Source of the DNA: JANNMJ01 sp031425525
GTDB taxonomy: Bacteria; Bacteroidota; Bacteroidia; Cytophagales; Hymenobacteraceae
DNA: 64,000 nucleotides
Assembly: GCA_031425525.1 (NCBI GenBank)
Contig: JANPJM010000050.1
Span: 62,001-126,000, forward strand
Reading direction: 5' to 3'
The notes beneath the pieces are model-generated. The model was given only the letters and a program-made list of their open reading frames with translations, was not told the DNA's origin and searched no databases. A program made the translations under genes and the position numbers. Of the stretch, positions 1 through 9,500 are shown piece by piece; position 1 is the stretch's first letter, and each line of letters begins with the position of its first letter.

Positions 1-2404
1 TGTTCTGGCGGGCCTGGCGGTCGTTGACGTTGGCCATCCGGGGCTTGGGTGAGAGGCCGTAGTTTTTACGATCCTGATCGCCGGGCAGCTCGGCGGCTTC
101 GCGGTAGCCCAGGCCGGGCAGGTAGCCGTTGCTCACGAAGGTGCCGTTGTACACGAGGTCGGTGTTGGAGCCGGCGTTCGGGAAGCCGCGCTCCTGGTAG
201 AACAAATCCAGCGTGAGGGCCAGTGAGTCGCCGGGGGCCAGGGGCTGGGTTAGGCGGTAGAGGCGCAGGCCGTGGGTGCGGTCGTTGAGGGCCAAAGTGG
301 CCTGACCGTTCGCGCCCAGCATCAGGGTCCGTACCCGCGGGTGGCGCTCGACGGGCAGACTTACGATCACCGTATCAAGCGCGCGGGCGTGCCGGTTGAC
401 CAACGTAAACCGGCCCCGGAAACGCACGGCGCGGGCGCTGGGGTAGAGGTCGGTGGTGAGGGCAATGGCCGTGATGCGCGGCTGGGGCACGTGCCGGAAA
501 CGGCCGTACTGCTGTTCGTACGCCACTTGCTGCTGCTCGGCCTGCTTGGGCGTGCGGTACTCGTTGAGCACGTTGGTGTTGTAGAAGACGAAGCCGCCCG
601 CACCAAAACTTAGCAGCAGACCCAGCGCCAGCGCGGCGGTGCTGCCCGGGCGCCAGCGGCGGCGGGCTTCGGCCAGGCGCCCCCCGGTGTCGGTGCCGCG
701 CACCCAAAGCAGGTTGGCGGCCAAAATCAGCAGCAGGGCCACGCCGGTCCAGAGCAGCTTGGTCCACCAGAAGGCGGGCAGGAAGTGACCGTAGCCGTTC
801 AGGGCCGAGTAAGGGCCGGGGGTTTGGGCGCCCCCAAAATCGAGCAGCCGGTGGCCCAACCCCAGCTGCCCGCGAAAGATATTGGCCACGTAGTAAAGCA
901 CCAGCACGGCAAAGCCCAGGTACTTATTGTTCACCGCCACCTGCGTGACGAGCGCCAACACGCACCAGAGCAGCAAAAACGGCAGCTCGTACAGAAACAG
1001 CGTTTCCAGGTACAAGCCCAGCTCGTAGCGGAAATAGCCTTTGCCGGTTTGGAGCAGCAATCCGGCCAGCAGCACCACCGCCAGCAGCACCACCTGCACT
1101 CCGCCCAGCGCGGCCAGCTTGCTCAGGAAGGGCACCCAGTCGGGCACGGGCACGGCGTCGGCAATCGGGGCTACGCCGGCCTGCCGCTCGCGCCACACCA
1201 GCTCGCCGCTGTAAAAGACGATGATGGCCAGGAAGAAAAAGAAGAACGAGCCCAGCGACAGTTTCAGCACCTCGCTGGTGACGGGGTACGTGGGCGTATC
1301 GAACGTCTTGCCCACCTGCGTAGCCCCCACTACGAGCAGGAACAGCACGCCCGCGCCGGCCAGGACCGCGAAGTAGCGGCTGCGCACGATGCCCCGGAAT
1401 TCGAGCTTGGTGAGGCTCCACCACTGCCGCCAACTCATCCCGCCGGAAAAGACTTGGGTGACGTGCGGCAGGCGCAGGCCTAACCCCGCCGCTGACTCCG
1501 CTTCGATGGGAAGAAGCGTCCCGGCAACATCGGCTACCAGCGCGGCCTTCCGGCCTTTCCCGGCGGGCTTGTCGGCGGCGAAAGTGGCGAAGCGAAACCG
1601 GGCGTAGCACCACCCCAGCAAGCCCAGCCCTAGGCCCAGCCACACGGCCCGGTTCAGCAGCACGAACCCGCCCAAAGGCAGCAACAGGGTGTTTTTCTCG
1701 GCGGCCGTCCAGTAACGGGTCGCCAGAAACTGCGCGCCCAGCCCGAAGGTATCGAGGGTGGCAGCGAGGTACTCGTTTTTGAGGTCCTGCGTAAAGGCAG
1801 TCGACATCAGGTAGGCCAGCAGCAGTACCACGGCCCCGATGTACGTGCTCACGATGTTGCGCGTGAGCGTGGTCATCGTGAAAAAGAGGGCGCCCGCGAA
1901 CAACAGATTCGGCAGCACCAGCACCAGATACGGCCACACGTAGGTGCCCGGCGGAGTAGCGGCCAGAAACCGATCGGCTTCGAGCCAGGGCATCACGCTG
2001 GCCAGCGCCGCCCCCAACCCGAGGCCGCTGAACACGAGCGCGGCCATCAGGTACGAGCCGAGAAAACGCCCGCCCAGGTACCCGATCTTACTGATGGGCA
2101 AGGTGTAGAACAGCGGATGCGCGCGGTATTCCACGTCGCGGTACACCGGGTTGCCCATCAGCGAGGAAGCGATGACCAGGCCGAACACGCTCAGGATGGT
2201 GACGGTAATGTTGACCGAGAACGGCGAGTTGATTTTCACCGCTTGCCCGTCGCCGCCCAGCACCAGCTTGACGCCCGCCCCCAGGCCACCCCCGGCCGAT
2301 GTGACCAGCAGAAACGCCATCAGGAACAAGACGGCAAAGTAGATCCAGGTAGCCGGCCGCCGGAGGCGGTACTTCAGCTCGAAAAGGAAGATGGGGAGGA
2401 ACAT
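1..2404 (-). CDS. ABC-2 type permease, N-terminal part of a probable M1-aminopeptidase fusion (partial, runs off left edge)
   Basis: The frame is open from an ATG at 2404 to the first base of the window, about 801 codons with no stop. Reading it gives an N-terminus MFLPIFLFELKYRLRR followed by many long hydrophobic segments in two blocks, the layout of a duplicated ABC-2 permease. After about residue 620 the chain becomes soluble and beta-rich, with a stretch like the start of an M1 peptidase domain. In Bacteroidota such permeases are often fused to an M1 aminopeptidase (family knowledge). The HExxH zinc motif would lie beyond the window, so the fusion is inferred. The ABC ATPase gene lies 48 bp upstream on the same strand, so the two form one transporter operon. 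Confidence 0.8.
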   Translation of the reverse strand, partial: MFLPIFLFELKYRLRRPATWIYFAVLFLMAFLLVTSAGGGLGAGVKLVLGGDGQAVKINSPFSVNITVTILSVFGLVIASSLMGNPVYRDVEYRAHPLFYTLPISKIGYLGGRFLGSYLMAALVFSGLGLGAALASVMPWLEADRFLAATPPGTYVWPYLVLVLPNLLFAGALFFTMTTLTRNIVSTYIGAVVLLLAYLMSTAFTQDLKNEYLAATLDTFGLGAQFLATRYWTAAEKNTLLLPLGGFVLLNRAVWLGLGLGLLGWCYARFRFATFAADKPAGKGRKAALVADVAGTLLPIEAESAAGLGLRLPHVTQVFSGGMSWRQWWSLTKLEFRGIVRSRYFAVLAGAGVLFLLVVGATQVGKTFDTPTYPVTSEVLKLSLGSFFFFFLAIIVFYSGELVWRERQAGVAPIADAVPVPDWVPFLSKLAALGGVQVVLLAVVLLAGLLLQTGKGYFRYELGLYLETLFLYELPFLLLWCVLALVTQVAVNNKYLGFAVLVLYYVANIFRGQLGLGHRLLDFGGAQTPGPYSALNGYGHFLPAFWWTKLLWTGVALLLILAANLLWVRGTDTGGRLAEARRRWRPGSTAALALGLLLSFGAGGFVFYNTNVLNEYRTPKQAEQQQVAYEQQYGRFRHVPQPRITAIALTTDLYPSARAVRFRGRFTLVNRHARALDTVIVSLPVERHPRVRTLMLGANGQATLALNDRTHGLRLYRLTQPLAPGDSLALTLDLFYQERGFPNAGSNTDLVYNGTFVSNGYLPGLGYREAAELPGDQDRKNYGLSPKPRMANVNDRQARQN

Positions 2405-2452
2405 AACGAGCTAGTGAAAATCAGATGGATAGAAAGTGATTGGCCGCGCGCC

Positions 2453-3373
2453 TCAAGCCGCTATGGCCATTGCTGCGGTCACCGCTTCGCGCTTGCCGCG
2501 GCGCTCGTAGCGGTTGATTTCCGCGAAGTACACGTCCTCCAGATCCGGGCTAACGGCTTCGAAACCCGCCTCCGGCGCCGAGTCGGCTAGCACGTGCACC
2601 ACGGTGTGGCCCGCACTCAGGCGCGAGCTGATGACCTGCTGACGGGCTTGCAGCGCCGGCAGCTCGACCCGCTCAATCTGCTTCTGCCAGATCCGGCCGC
2701 GCAGGTTATCCATCACCGAGCGCGGGTCGCCGGTGAGGAGCACTTCGCCGCGGTTGATGATGGCCATCTGGCGGCACAGATCGCTCACGTCGCTCACGAT
2801 GTGGGTGCTGAGGATGACGATGATGTTCTCGCCGATCTCGCTGAGCAGGTTGTGGAAGCGGTTGCGCTCGGCCGGATCGAGGCCGGCCGTTGGCTCGTCC
2901 ACGATGATGAGGCGCGGGTTGCCGAGCAGCGCTTGGGCAATGCCGAAACGCTGCTTCATCCCGCCGGAGTAGCCGCCCACGTGCTTTTTGCGCACGTCGT
3001 AGAGGTTGGTTTGGTGCAGCAGGGCGGCCACGGTTTCGCGGCGCTCCCTGGCATTCGCGATGCCCTTGAGGGTGGCAAAATGGTCGAGCAATTCCTCGGC
3101 GCTCACGCTCGGGTAAACGCCGAACTCCTGCGGCAGATACCCCAGCACACGGCGCACGGCCTCTTTGTCGCGCAGCACGTCGGTGTCGTCGAGGCGGATG
3201 GTGCCGGAGTCGGCGTCCTGCAGCGTGGCGAGGGTGCGCATCAAACTCGACTTACCCGCGCCGTTGGGCCCGAGCAGGCCGAACATCCCGGTGGGGATTT
3301 CCAGGCTGATGTTTTTCAGCGCCTGCGTTCCGTTGGGGTACGTCTTGGAGAGGTTGCGGATGGAGAGGGACAT
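2453..3373 (-). CDS. ABC transporter ATP-binding protein
   Basis: A 306-residue ABC ATPase. Walker A (GPNGAGKSS) is at residues 35-43, the signature SGGMKQR at about 135-141, Walker B with IIVDEPTAGLDP at about 153-164, and an H-switch in LSTHIVSD. All catalytic motifs are intact, unlike the ABC protein at 27-29 kb. A C-terminal extension of about 90 residues follows the ATPase core, common in ABC-2 systems. It should energise the downstream permease, probably for export, but the substrate cannot be read from the sequence. A short degenerate tract of GGAATGAGGAAT-like units lies just 5' of the start codon. Confidence 0.93.
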   Translation of the reverse strand: MSLSIRNLSKTYPNGTQALKNISLEIPTGMFGLLGPNGAGKSSLMRTLATLQDADSGTIRLDDTDVLRDKEAVRRVLGYLPQEFGVYPSVSAEELLDHFATLKGIANARERRETVAALLHQTNLYDVRKKHVGGYSGGMKQRFGIAQALLGNPRLIIVDEPTAGLDPAERNRFHNLLSEIGENIIVILSTHIVSDVSDLCRQMAIINRGEVLLTGDPRSVMDNLRGRIWQKQIERVELPALQARQQVISSRLSAGHTVVHVLADSAPEAGFEAVSPDLEDVYFAEINRYERRGKREAVTAAMAIAA

Positions 3374-3375
3374 AA

Positions 3376-3415
3376 GTGGGAATGAGGAATGAGGAATTGG
3401 GAATGAGGAATGGGG
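3376..3415. repeat. Degenerate short tandem tract 5' of the ABC ATPase start
   Basis: Repeated units close to GGAATGAGGAAT run through this stretch immediately upstream of the start codon at 3373. Similar low-complexity tracts with other unit sequences precede several other genes in the window. Confidence 0.6.
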
Positions 3416-3493
3416 AAGCCAGCGCGTCTTCGGGCTGATCGGCCGGCGATCGCTTGGGGAGCGACGAGCAGTTGGCAGGATATCCTTCCGTGC

Positions 3494-4378
3494 TTACCGG
3501 GGGCGTATCTCGGTCACGGTCGCGTCGATGCCGACCCCGACGCCGACCACTTTATCCCAGCCGCGGGCCGCCCCGCCCTTCATGTACATCGGCCCATTGA
3601 ACACGGCGGCGGTGAGGCGGAGCAGGCCGGGGCCGAGGTCGCGCACCAGTTCCAGGCACACGGCTACGTCCTGGCCGGGCTCCAGCCACAGCCCGTAACG
3701 ACTCACGTCCACCCGAATTCGGTCTTTAACCTGGGCGCGGGCCAGGCGCACGTACACCGCTTCGGGCAGCACGCTGCGCTGGTCGTCGGGCCGGCCGTCA
3801 GGGCCGATCTGGTAGACGTTGATCCGGTAAAAGATGCTGTCGTAGGTGCAGACGTTGACGTTGAACGACACCGCTTCGAGCATCGACAGGTACTTGATCG
3901 CGATGCGCTGCCCCATCTGCTTGCCCAGCTCGTTGCTCTGAAACCACGCCGACGTAATGTTGGAATTGCCCGAGTTGCCCAACACCCGGCGCGCGGCGCG
4001 GCCCTGGGGCCGCACCACCACCTCAGCCAGCACGGCATTGGCTTCCAGCACCACCAAGCCGCCTACTGCCGGCCCGCTGGCCCGCTGGCGGAACTCTGCT
4101 ACCGTACCCGAGTAAGCGCGGTAGCCCACCAGCGCGATGCGCAGCGTGTCGGCAGCAGCTTCAGCGGGCAGGGCTAGCACGAAGCGGCCTTCGGCATCCG
4201 CCACCGTCCCCACGGCGCGGCGCGGCACGCTCACGCTGGCATAAGGCAGCGGCTGGCCGTTGGCCGCGTCCAGCACCTGGCCGCGCAGCGGGGCGGGCGC
4301 CGGCTGGGCCAAGGCGGGGTAAGTCAGCAGGACGGCCGATCCGAGCAGGAGCGAACGCCAAAAACGGTGGATATTCAT
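3494..4378 (-). CDS. Secreted carboxypeptidase-regulatory-like domain protein
   Basis: From ATG 4378 the product is 294 residues, beginning MNIHRFWRSLLLGSAVLLTY with a signal peptide that ends near ALAQ. An upstream ATG at 4393 would add five residues. Residues 30-115 look like a carboxypeptidase D regulatory-like beta-sandwich (GQVLDAANGQPLPYASVSV, then a GRFVL motif), the fold at the N-terminus of many Bacteroidota surface proteins. The rest has no recognised domain. There is no TonB plug or barrel, so it is not a SusC-type receptor. It is divergent from the LytS/LytTR pair, with possible LytTR sites between them. The domain call is firm and the function unknown. Confidence 0.75.
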   Translation of the reverse strand: MNIHRFWRSLLLGSAVLLTYPALAQPAPAPLRGQVLDAANGQPLPYASVSVPRRAVGTVADAEGRFVLALPAEAAADTLRIALVGYRAYSGTVAEFRQRASGPAVGGLVVLEANAVLAEVVVRPQGRAARRVLGNSGNSNITSAWFQSNELGKQMGQRIAIKYLSMLEAVSFNVNVCTYDSIFYRINVYQIGPDGRPDDQRSVLPEAVYVRLARAQVKDRIRVDVSRYGLWLEPGQDVAVCLELVRDLGPGLLRLTAAVFNGPMYMKGGAARGWDKVVGVGVGIDATVTEIRPR

Positions 4379-4472
4379 GGGAAGAAGCGGCATCAGGCGT
4401 GAGTTGATGGGCCAAAATTGGGCGCCTCTCCTGCCGGCTCTCCCTTTAATATGACCATCTTACCGCGGCTCA

Positions 4473-4503
4473 TGACCAACGCCCACCCTGCGCTGACCAA
4501 CGC
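4473..4503. promoter_or_regulatory. Candidate LytTR operator: two direct repeats 21 bp apart
   Basis: The 10-mer TGACCAACGC occurs at 4473-4482 and again at 4494-4503, a period of exactly 21 bp. The reverse complement contains GCGTTGGTC, close to the AlgR-type LytTR half-site CCGTTnGTC. A related TGTTCGTC lies at 4504-4511 on the plus strand. LytTR regulators bind direct repeats about two helical turns apart (family knowledge). The site lies between the secreted-protein gene and the LytS/LytTR operon. Binding is inferred. Confidence 0.4.
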
Positions 4504-4543
4504 TGTTCGTCATGCTTATTCTGCGCTGCCTGGGGGCTGCCCG

Positions 4544-4551
4544 TAACTTTG
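4544..4551 (+). promoter_or_regulatory. Bacteroidota -7 box (TAACTTTG) for the LytS gene
   Basis: TAACTTTG matches the TAnnTTTG -7 element of the Bacteroidota primary sigma factor and ends five bases before the ATG at 4556. The transcript would start at or next to the start codon, so it may be leaderless. No clear -33 TTTG was seen. Confidence 0.4.
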
Positions 4552-4555
4552 CCGG

Positions 4556-5593
4556 ATGAGTAATTCGCGGTTTTGGGGGCAGCGCGCGGTACGCCACGGC
4601 ATCGGGTGGGCGCTGGTGCTGGCCTTTTTCGGGCTGCTGATTCAGTACGTGTCGCCCGCCCCCTTGCAGGCGGCTGCCCTGCGGTACGCAGCGGTGCTGT
4701 TGGCCGTGCTGGCCGGGGCCATCTACGCGCACTACGAGCTGCTGACGCGCCTGCTGGAGCGCCGCCGCTATGCGCTTTACGTACTCGGTACGGCCGCCAC
4801 GGTGCTGCTGGGCGCGGCTCTGCTGAGTCAGGTGCCGCAGGTGCAAAAGCTCAATATGGTTCGCCTCGATACGCCCAACGCGGCGGGCGTCGTGGAGCCG
4901 CTTTCGCGGTTCGGGGCGGGGGCGGCCAACATCGTGGTGGCCCTGATCGGCGCCACCGTAGCCCGCTACGTGCGGCGCGGCGTGGTAAGCCGGCTGCAAA
5001 TGCAGCAGCTACGGGCGTTGCAGCTCGAAACCGAACTGAGCTTGCTTAAAGCCCAGGTAAACCAGCACTTCCTGTTCAACACCCTCAACAACCTCTACGG
5101 CCTGAGTCTGGCCGCCCCCGACCAGATGCCCGAAGCGCTGCTGCAGCTCGCCGGCCTGATGCGCTACCAGCTCGACAGCTCGCGCCAGGCCACCGTGACG
5201 GTGGGCGCCGAGGCCGAGTACCTTGCCAACTACATCGGGCTCGAAAAGCTGCGTTTGCGCCACAACACTCAAGTCGAGTTCACCGTGGACCTGCCGCGCC
5301 CCGAGCAGCCGCTGGCCCCCCTGCTGTTGCTGCCGCTGGTCGAGAACTGCTTTAAGCACGCCATCAGCCCCAGCGGGCAAAACCACATTCGCATCAGCCT
5401 CACCCAAACCGACGGGGGCCTGACCCTGCGCACCGACAACAGCGTACCGCCGCAGTTTCGGGCGGCGCCCTCGGGGTTGGGGCTGCCTACCTTGCGGGCC
5501 CGGCTAACGCAGTATTACCCCGGCCCGCGCCACCACCTGCAGGTCGAGGCTACCAGCACGCACTACACCGCCACCTTGCGGCTGGTGCTGTGA
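4556..5593 (+). CDS. LytS/YehU-type sensor histidine kinase
   Basis: The product has 345 residues. Four hydrophobic segments fill about residues 10-150. A coiled linker leads to the His_kinase H-box of the LytS class at about 164-180 (LKAQVNQHFLFNTLNN), where the His of QHFLFN is the phosphorylation site. An HATPase region follows, with an N-box around LLLPLVENCFKHAI and a short G-region SGLGLPTLRARL. The LytTR response regulator begins 36 bp downstream, so the two are a cognate pair in one operon. No sensory domain other than the membrane segments is visible, so the stimulus is unknown. Confidence 0.92.
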   Translation: MSNSRFWGQRAVRHGIGWALVLAFFGLLIQYVSPAPLQAAALRYAAVLLAVLAGAIYAHYELLTRLLERRRYALYVLGTAATVLLGAALLSQVPQVQKLNMVRLDTPNAAGVVEPLSRFGAGAANIVVALIGATVARYVRRGVVSRLQMQQLRALQLETELSLLKAQVNQHFLFNTLNNLYGLSLAAPDQMPEALLQLAGLMRYQLDSSRQATVTVGAEAEYLANYIGLEKLRLRHNTQVEFTVDLPRPEQPLAPLLLLPLVENCFKHAISPSGQNHIRISLTQTDGGLTLRTDNSVPPQFRAAPSGLGLPTLRARLTQYYPGPRHHLQVEATSTHYTATLRLVL

Positions 5594-5629
5594 GATGGGA
5601 GTTCACCGGAGAATTCAACTTTCCCGCCA

Positions 5630-6391
5630 ATGACTGCTTCTTTGCGCTGCCTGCTGGTTGACGACGAGCCGCTCGCCCACACCGTGCTGCGCGCTTACCT
5701 CGACCGCCTGCCCGGCCTGGCCACCTGCGCGGGGAGCTGTTACGGGGCCGTCGAGGCGCTCACCTTTCTGCGCACGACGCCGGTCGATGTGCTGTTTTTG
5801 GACGTGGATATGCCCGGCCTCACCGGCCTGGAGCTGCTGCGCGCCCTGCCCCAGCCGCCGGCCGTGGTGCTGTGCACGGCCCACGCCGCCCACGCCCTCG
5901 ACGCCTTCGACCTTGGCGTGGCCGACTACCTGCTCAAACCCATCCGCTTCGAGCGGTTCGTCAAAACGATCAACCGTCTGCACGAGGCCCATCGGCCGGC
6001 GGTCGGCGGGCCCTTGGCAGCACCGGCGGTCCTGCCTGCTCCCCTACCCACCCCTTTGCCGCTACCCGCCCCAGCGGCCGATTCGGTGTTCCTCAAAACC
6101 GACGCCGGCACCGAGCGGGTACGCTTCGCGGATCTGCACTTCGTGGAAGGCTACGGCAATTTCGTCAAATGCCACTTGGCCTCGGGTCGGGTGCTGCTCA
6201 CGGCCGAAACCCTGCGGCACATGGAAGGCCAGCTGCCGGCGGCGCAGTTCGTGCGCATCCACAAATCCTACCTGGTGAATCTGGCCGCCGTGGAGCGCCT
6301 CAGCGGCAACGTGCTGCTGGTGGGCGCCCGCGAGCTGCCCGTGGGCAGCACCTACCGCCAGGATGTCCTGCGCCGGCTGCACCTGCGGTGA
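5630..6391 (+). CDS. LytTR-family response regulator
   Basis: The product has 253 residues. The receiver domain covers about 1-120, with acidic residues D11/D12, phospho-acceptor D58 (LFLDVDMPG) and the conserved Lys in LLKPIRF. A Pro/Ala-rich linker runs from about 125 to 150. The C-terminal LytTR DNA-binding domain shows the typical FLKTDAGTERVRFADLHFVE and FVRIHKSYLVNL motifs. It is the partner of the LytS kinase just upstream. The two direct repeats before that kinase could be its operator, which would give autoregulation and control of the divergent secreted-protein gene (inference). Confidence 0.94.
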   Translation: MTASLRCLLVDDEPLAHTVLRAYLDRLPGLATCAGSCYGAVEALTFLRTTPVDVLFLDVDMPGLTGLELLRALPQPPAVVLCTAHAAHALDAFDLGVADYLLKPIRFERFVKTINRLHEAHRPAVGGPLAAPAVLPAPLPTPLPLPAPAADSVFLKTDAGTERVRFADLHFVEGYGNFVKCHLASGRVLLTAETLRHMEGQLPAAQFVRIHKSYLVNLAAVERLSGNVLLVGARELPVGSTYRQDVLRRLHLR

Positions 6392-6550
6392 GGCTACCCG
6401 CTGCCGCGAGGCGCTACTGAAGAATGGCTCCGAGCAACTGCTATTAATTTACTCAAATCACCCGCCGCGACGAGAGTGGCTGTACGGAAGTAAGCGCAGG
6501 CGACTGCACTCGCTGAACAGATGTTGGTCTTTCAGCTTAATATTGAAAAA

Positions 6551-9500
6551 ATGATTTCAGCATTCGAATGTGCGCGATCGAGAACGCGTATTCCTTGGCC
6601 GGGGCAAGAGCTGATAGCCGTACTAATGGGGTTGCTGGGATTTTGCAGCCCGCTGCGCGCTCAGCCCTCCGCGGCCCCGATGCCCGCACTCGTGTTGCGC
6701 GATACCACCCACGAATACAGCCTGGGCCGCAGCTGGGCGGTGCTGACCGTGCCCGCCGACTCGGCCCGGAGCGTGACCCTGGACCAAGTGCGGGCCCCGG
6801 CCTGGGCCGCCCGGTTCCGGCCGAGCCAGCAGGACGTGCCGAACTTTCGCGGCAGCGGCGGCGACGTATGGCTGCGCGCCACGCTGCTAAATCAGGCCGG
6901 GCCGACCACCGTTTGGCTGCTCCGCGCGCTGGCCGCGGCCAGTGATAGCCTCACCGTGTACGTGGTAAGGGCCGACGGGCACGTATTGCAGCTAGAGGCC
7001 AGCCCAGCGGTGAGCTATGCGCGCAGCCACGTCGAGCCCAGCCGCCACTATAACCTGCGCCTGCCCCTGCCCAAAGGGCAACCCACTGTGGTGTACGTGC
7101 GCGCCTCCGCCGGCCCGCTCAACCTGAGCATGTACGAACAGCATTTTTTTCGAAATTTCACGTATTGGGAAAACTTTGCTATTGCCGCGTTCCTGGGGTC
7201 GCTGCTCATGCTGGCGCTCTACAACCTGTTTCTGTACGCCTCCATCCGCGAGCGGAGCTACCTGTACTATGTGGGCTACGTGCTGTCATTCAGCGCGCTG
7301 ATGCTCCAAATGAAGAATTTGCTTTATCTCTGGCTCTACCCCTTGCTGGCAGGTGGCCGGGATGAGCTTCTGCACCTGCTGCTGCTGGGTGCCAACATAT
7401 TGCTGGGCAACCTGATGGCGCGCGCTTTTCTGGAAACCCCGCGGCGGGTACCTCTCCTCGACTGGCTGCTGCGCGCTATGCTGCTGCTGGCCCCGCTGCC
7501 GCTGCTGCTGCGCCTACTGTCGCTGAACTCCGCCGCGACGCTGCTTAGCATCGTGCTGCCGTTGGTGTCGTGCTTGGTGCTGATAGTGGTGGGGACGGCG
7601 GTGCTGCGCACGGGCTACCGGCCGGCCCGCTACTATATGGCCGGCTGGGGTGTCGTGGTGCTGTCTATCGTGTCCTACAACCTGGCGCAGTTGAACATTT
7701 TGCCCGCCAACGGGTGGACTATCAACAGCTCATCTATCGCCTGGGGCCTGGAAATGGTGTTTTTGTCGTTGGGCCTGGCCGACCGCATCAACCTCTCCCG
7801 GCAGGCGCAGCGAGAAGCGCAGGCCAAGGTGCTGGCCACGATGAGCGAAAAAAAAATCGTGCAGCAAAGGGCCAACCAACAACTCGCGGCCCGCGCCGCC
7901 GAACTGGAACAGGCCAATGCCCAACTACAAGCCAGCTTGGCCACCACTGACCACCTCCAGGAGCTGGACACGATAAAGACCAACTTCTTCACCAACATCA
8001 GTCACGAGTTTCGCACGCCGCTCACCCTGATTCTGGGGCCGGCCGAGGAACTAGCCGCCGAAAGCCCCGACCCCGCTTCCCGCCGCCGGGGCGGCCTGAT
8101 TCTGCGCAACGCCCAGCGCCTGCTGCGCCTCATCAACCAGCTACTGGATTTGAGCAAGCTCGACGCCGGGGCGATGCACCTGGCCCCCACCCGTGGCGAC
8201 GTGGCCGCACTGGCCCGCCAGTTGGCGGCCACCTTTGCTTCGATGGCCGAGGCGCGGGGCGTCCGCTTTCGCACCGAGGGTGCCGACCGGCTGCCGTTCG
8301 TCTTCGACGCGCCCAAGCTGGAAGTGGTGCTCACCAACCTACTCAGCAATGCCCTGCGCTTCACGCCTACGGGCGGCGAAATAGCGCTGAGCTGGCGTGA
8401 GGTGCCGGCCACGTCCGCCGCCCCGGCCGGCCTGGAGCTGACGGTGCACGATACCGGGCCGGGCATCGCGGCTGAGCACCAGCCGCGCCTGTTCGACCGC
8501 TTTTACCAGGGTGCCCACCCCACCACGCCCGATGCCCAACCCGGCACCGGCGTGGGCCTGACCTTGGTGCGCGAGCTGACCGAGCTGCATGGCGGCACCG
8601 TAGCCGTAAGCAGCCGCGCCGGTGAAGGCGCCGCCTTCACCGTGCGCCTGCCCCAGGGCCTGGTGCCGGGCCCCGCGGCCGCCGCCCCCGACGAGCAGCC
8701 CGACGCGGCCGTCAGCGTCGCCACCAGCCTGGCGGCCGACGCCGACGTGGAGCAGCTGAACCCCGATGCCGATGTGGTGCTCTTCATCGAAGATAATGAA
8801 GACGTACGCGAGTTCATCCGTACCAGCCTGGCCCCGGCCGGCTACCGCCTGCTCGAAGCCGCCGACGGCCTGCAAGGCGTAGCCACCGCCCTGGCCGAAG
8901 TGCCCGACCTGATCATCTCCGACGTGATGATGCCCGGCCTGGACGGCCACGGGGTGGTGCGGCAGTTGAAGCAGCACCCGGCCACCAGCCACGTACCTAT
9001 CGTACTGCTCACGGCCCGCTCCACCACGACCGACCGACTGGAAGGCCTGGAAACCGGGGCCGATGTGTATCTGGGCAAGCCCTTCGCGGCCCGCGAGCTG
9101 CGCGCCCAAGTGCGCAACCTCCTCGCCCTGCGCGACCGCACCCGCAGCTACGCCCGCGCTACCTTGGCCCTGGCCTCCGTACCGCCCTCAGCGCCAAAGC
9201 CGGAACCGGCCGCTCCCCGTCCTGCTGCCATCCTCCAGCCGGATACCAAAGCCGAGGTGGAATCGGGCGGTGAGGCCCTGACACCGGCGCCAACCGGCGT
9301 ACCGTCTACCACGTCCCGGCTGTCGGCGCTTGACCGCCGCTTCCTGGCCACCGTGGCCGCCGCCGTAGCCGCTAACCTAGCCGAAAGCGACTTTGACGTA
9401 GATCGGCTCAGCAGCGCCGTGGCCATGAGTCGCACCCAGATGCAGCGCAAGCTGCGGGCCCTGACCGGGCAGGCCCCGGCCGAGTACATCCGCACGGCGC

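Noticed and set aside
785..1937. Long open frames on both strands (785-1483 plus, 924-1937 minus)
   Set aside because: They overlap the permease gene in other frames, are rich in Arg, Gly and Ala, and have no domain. High GC makes such frames common.
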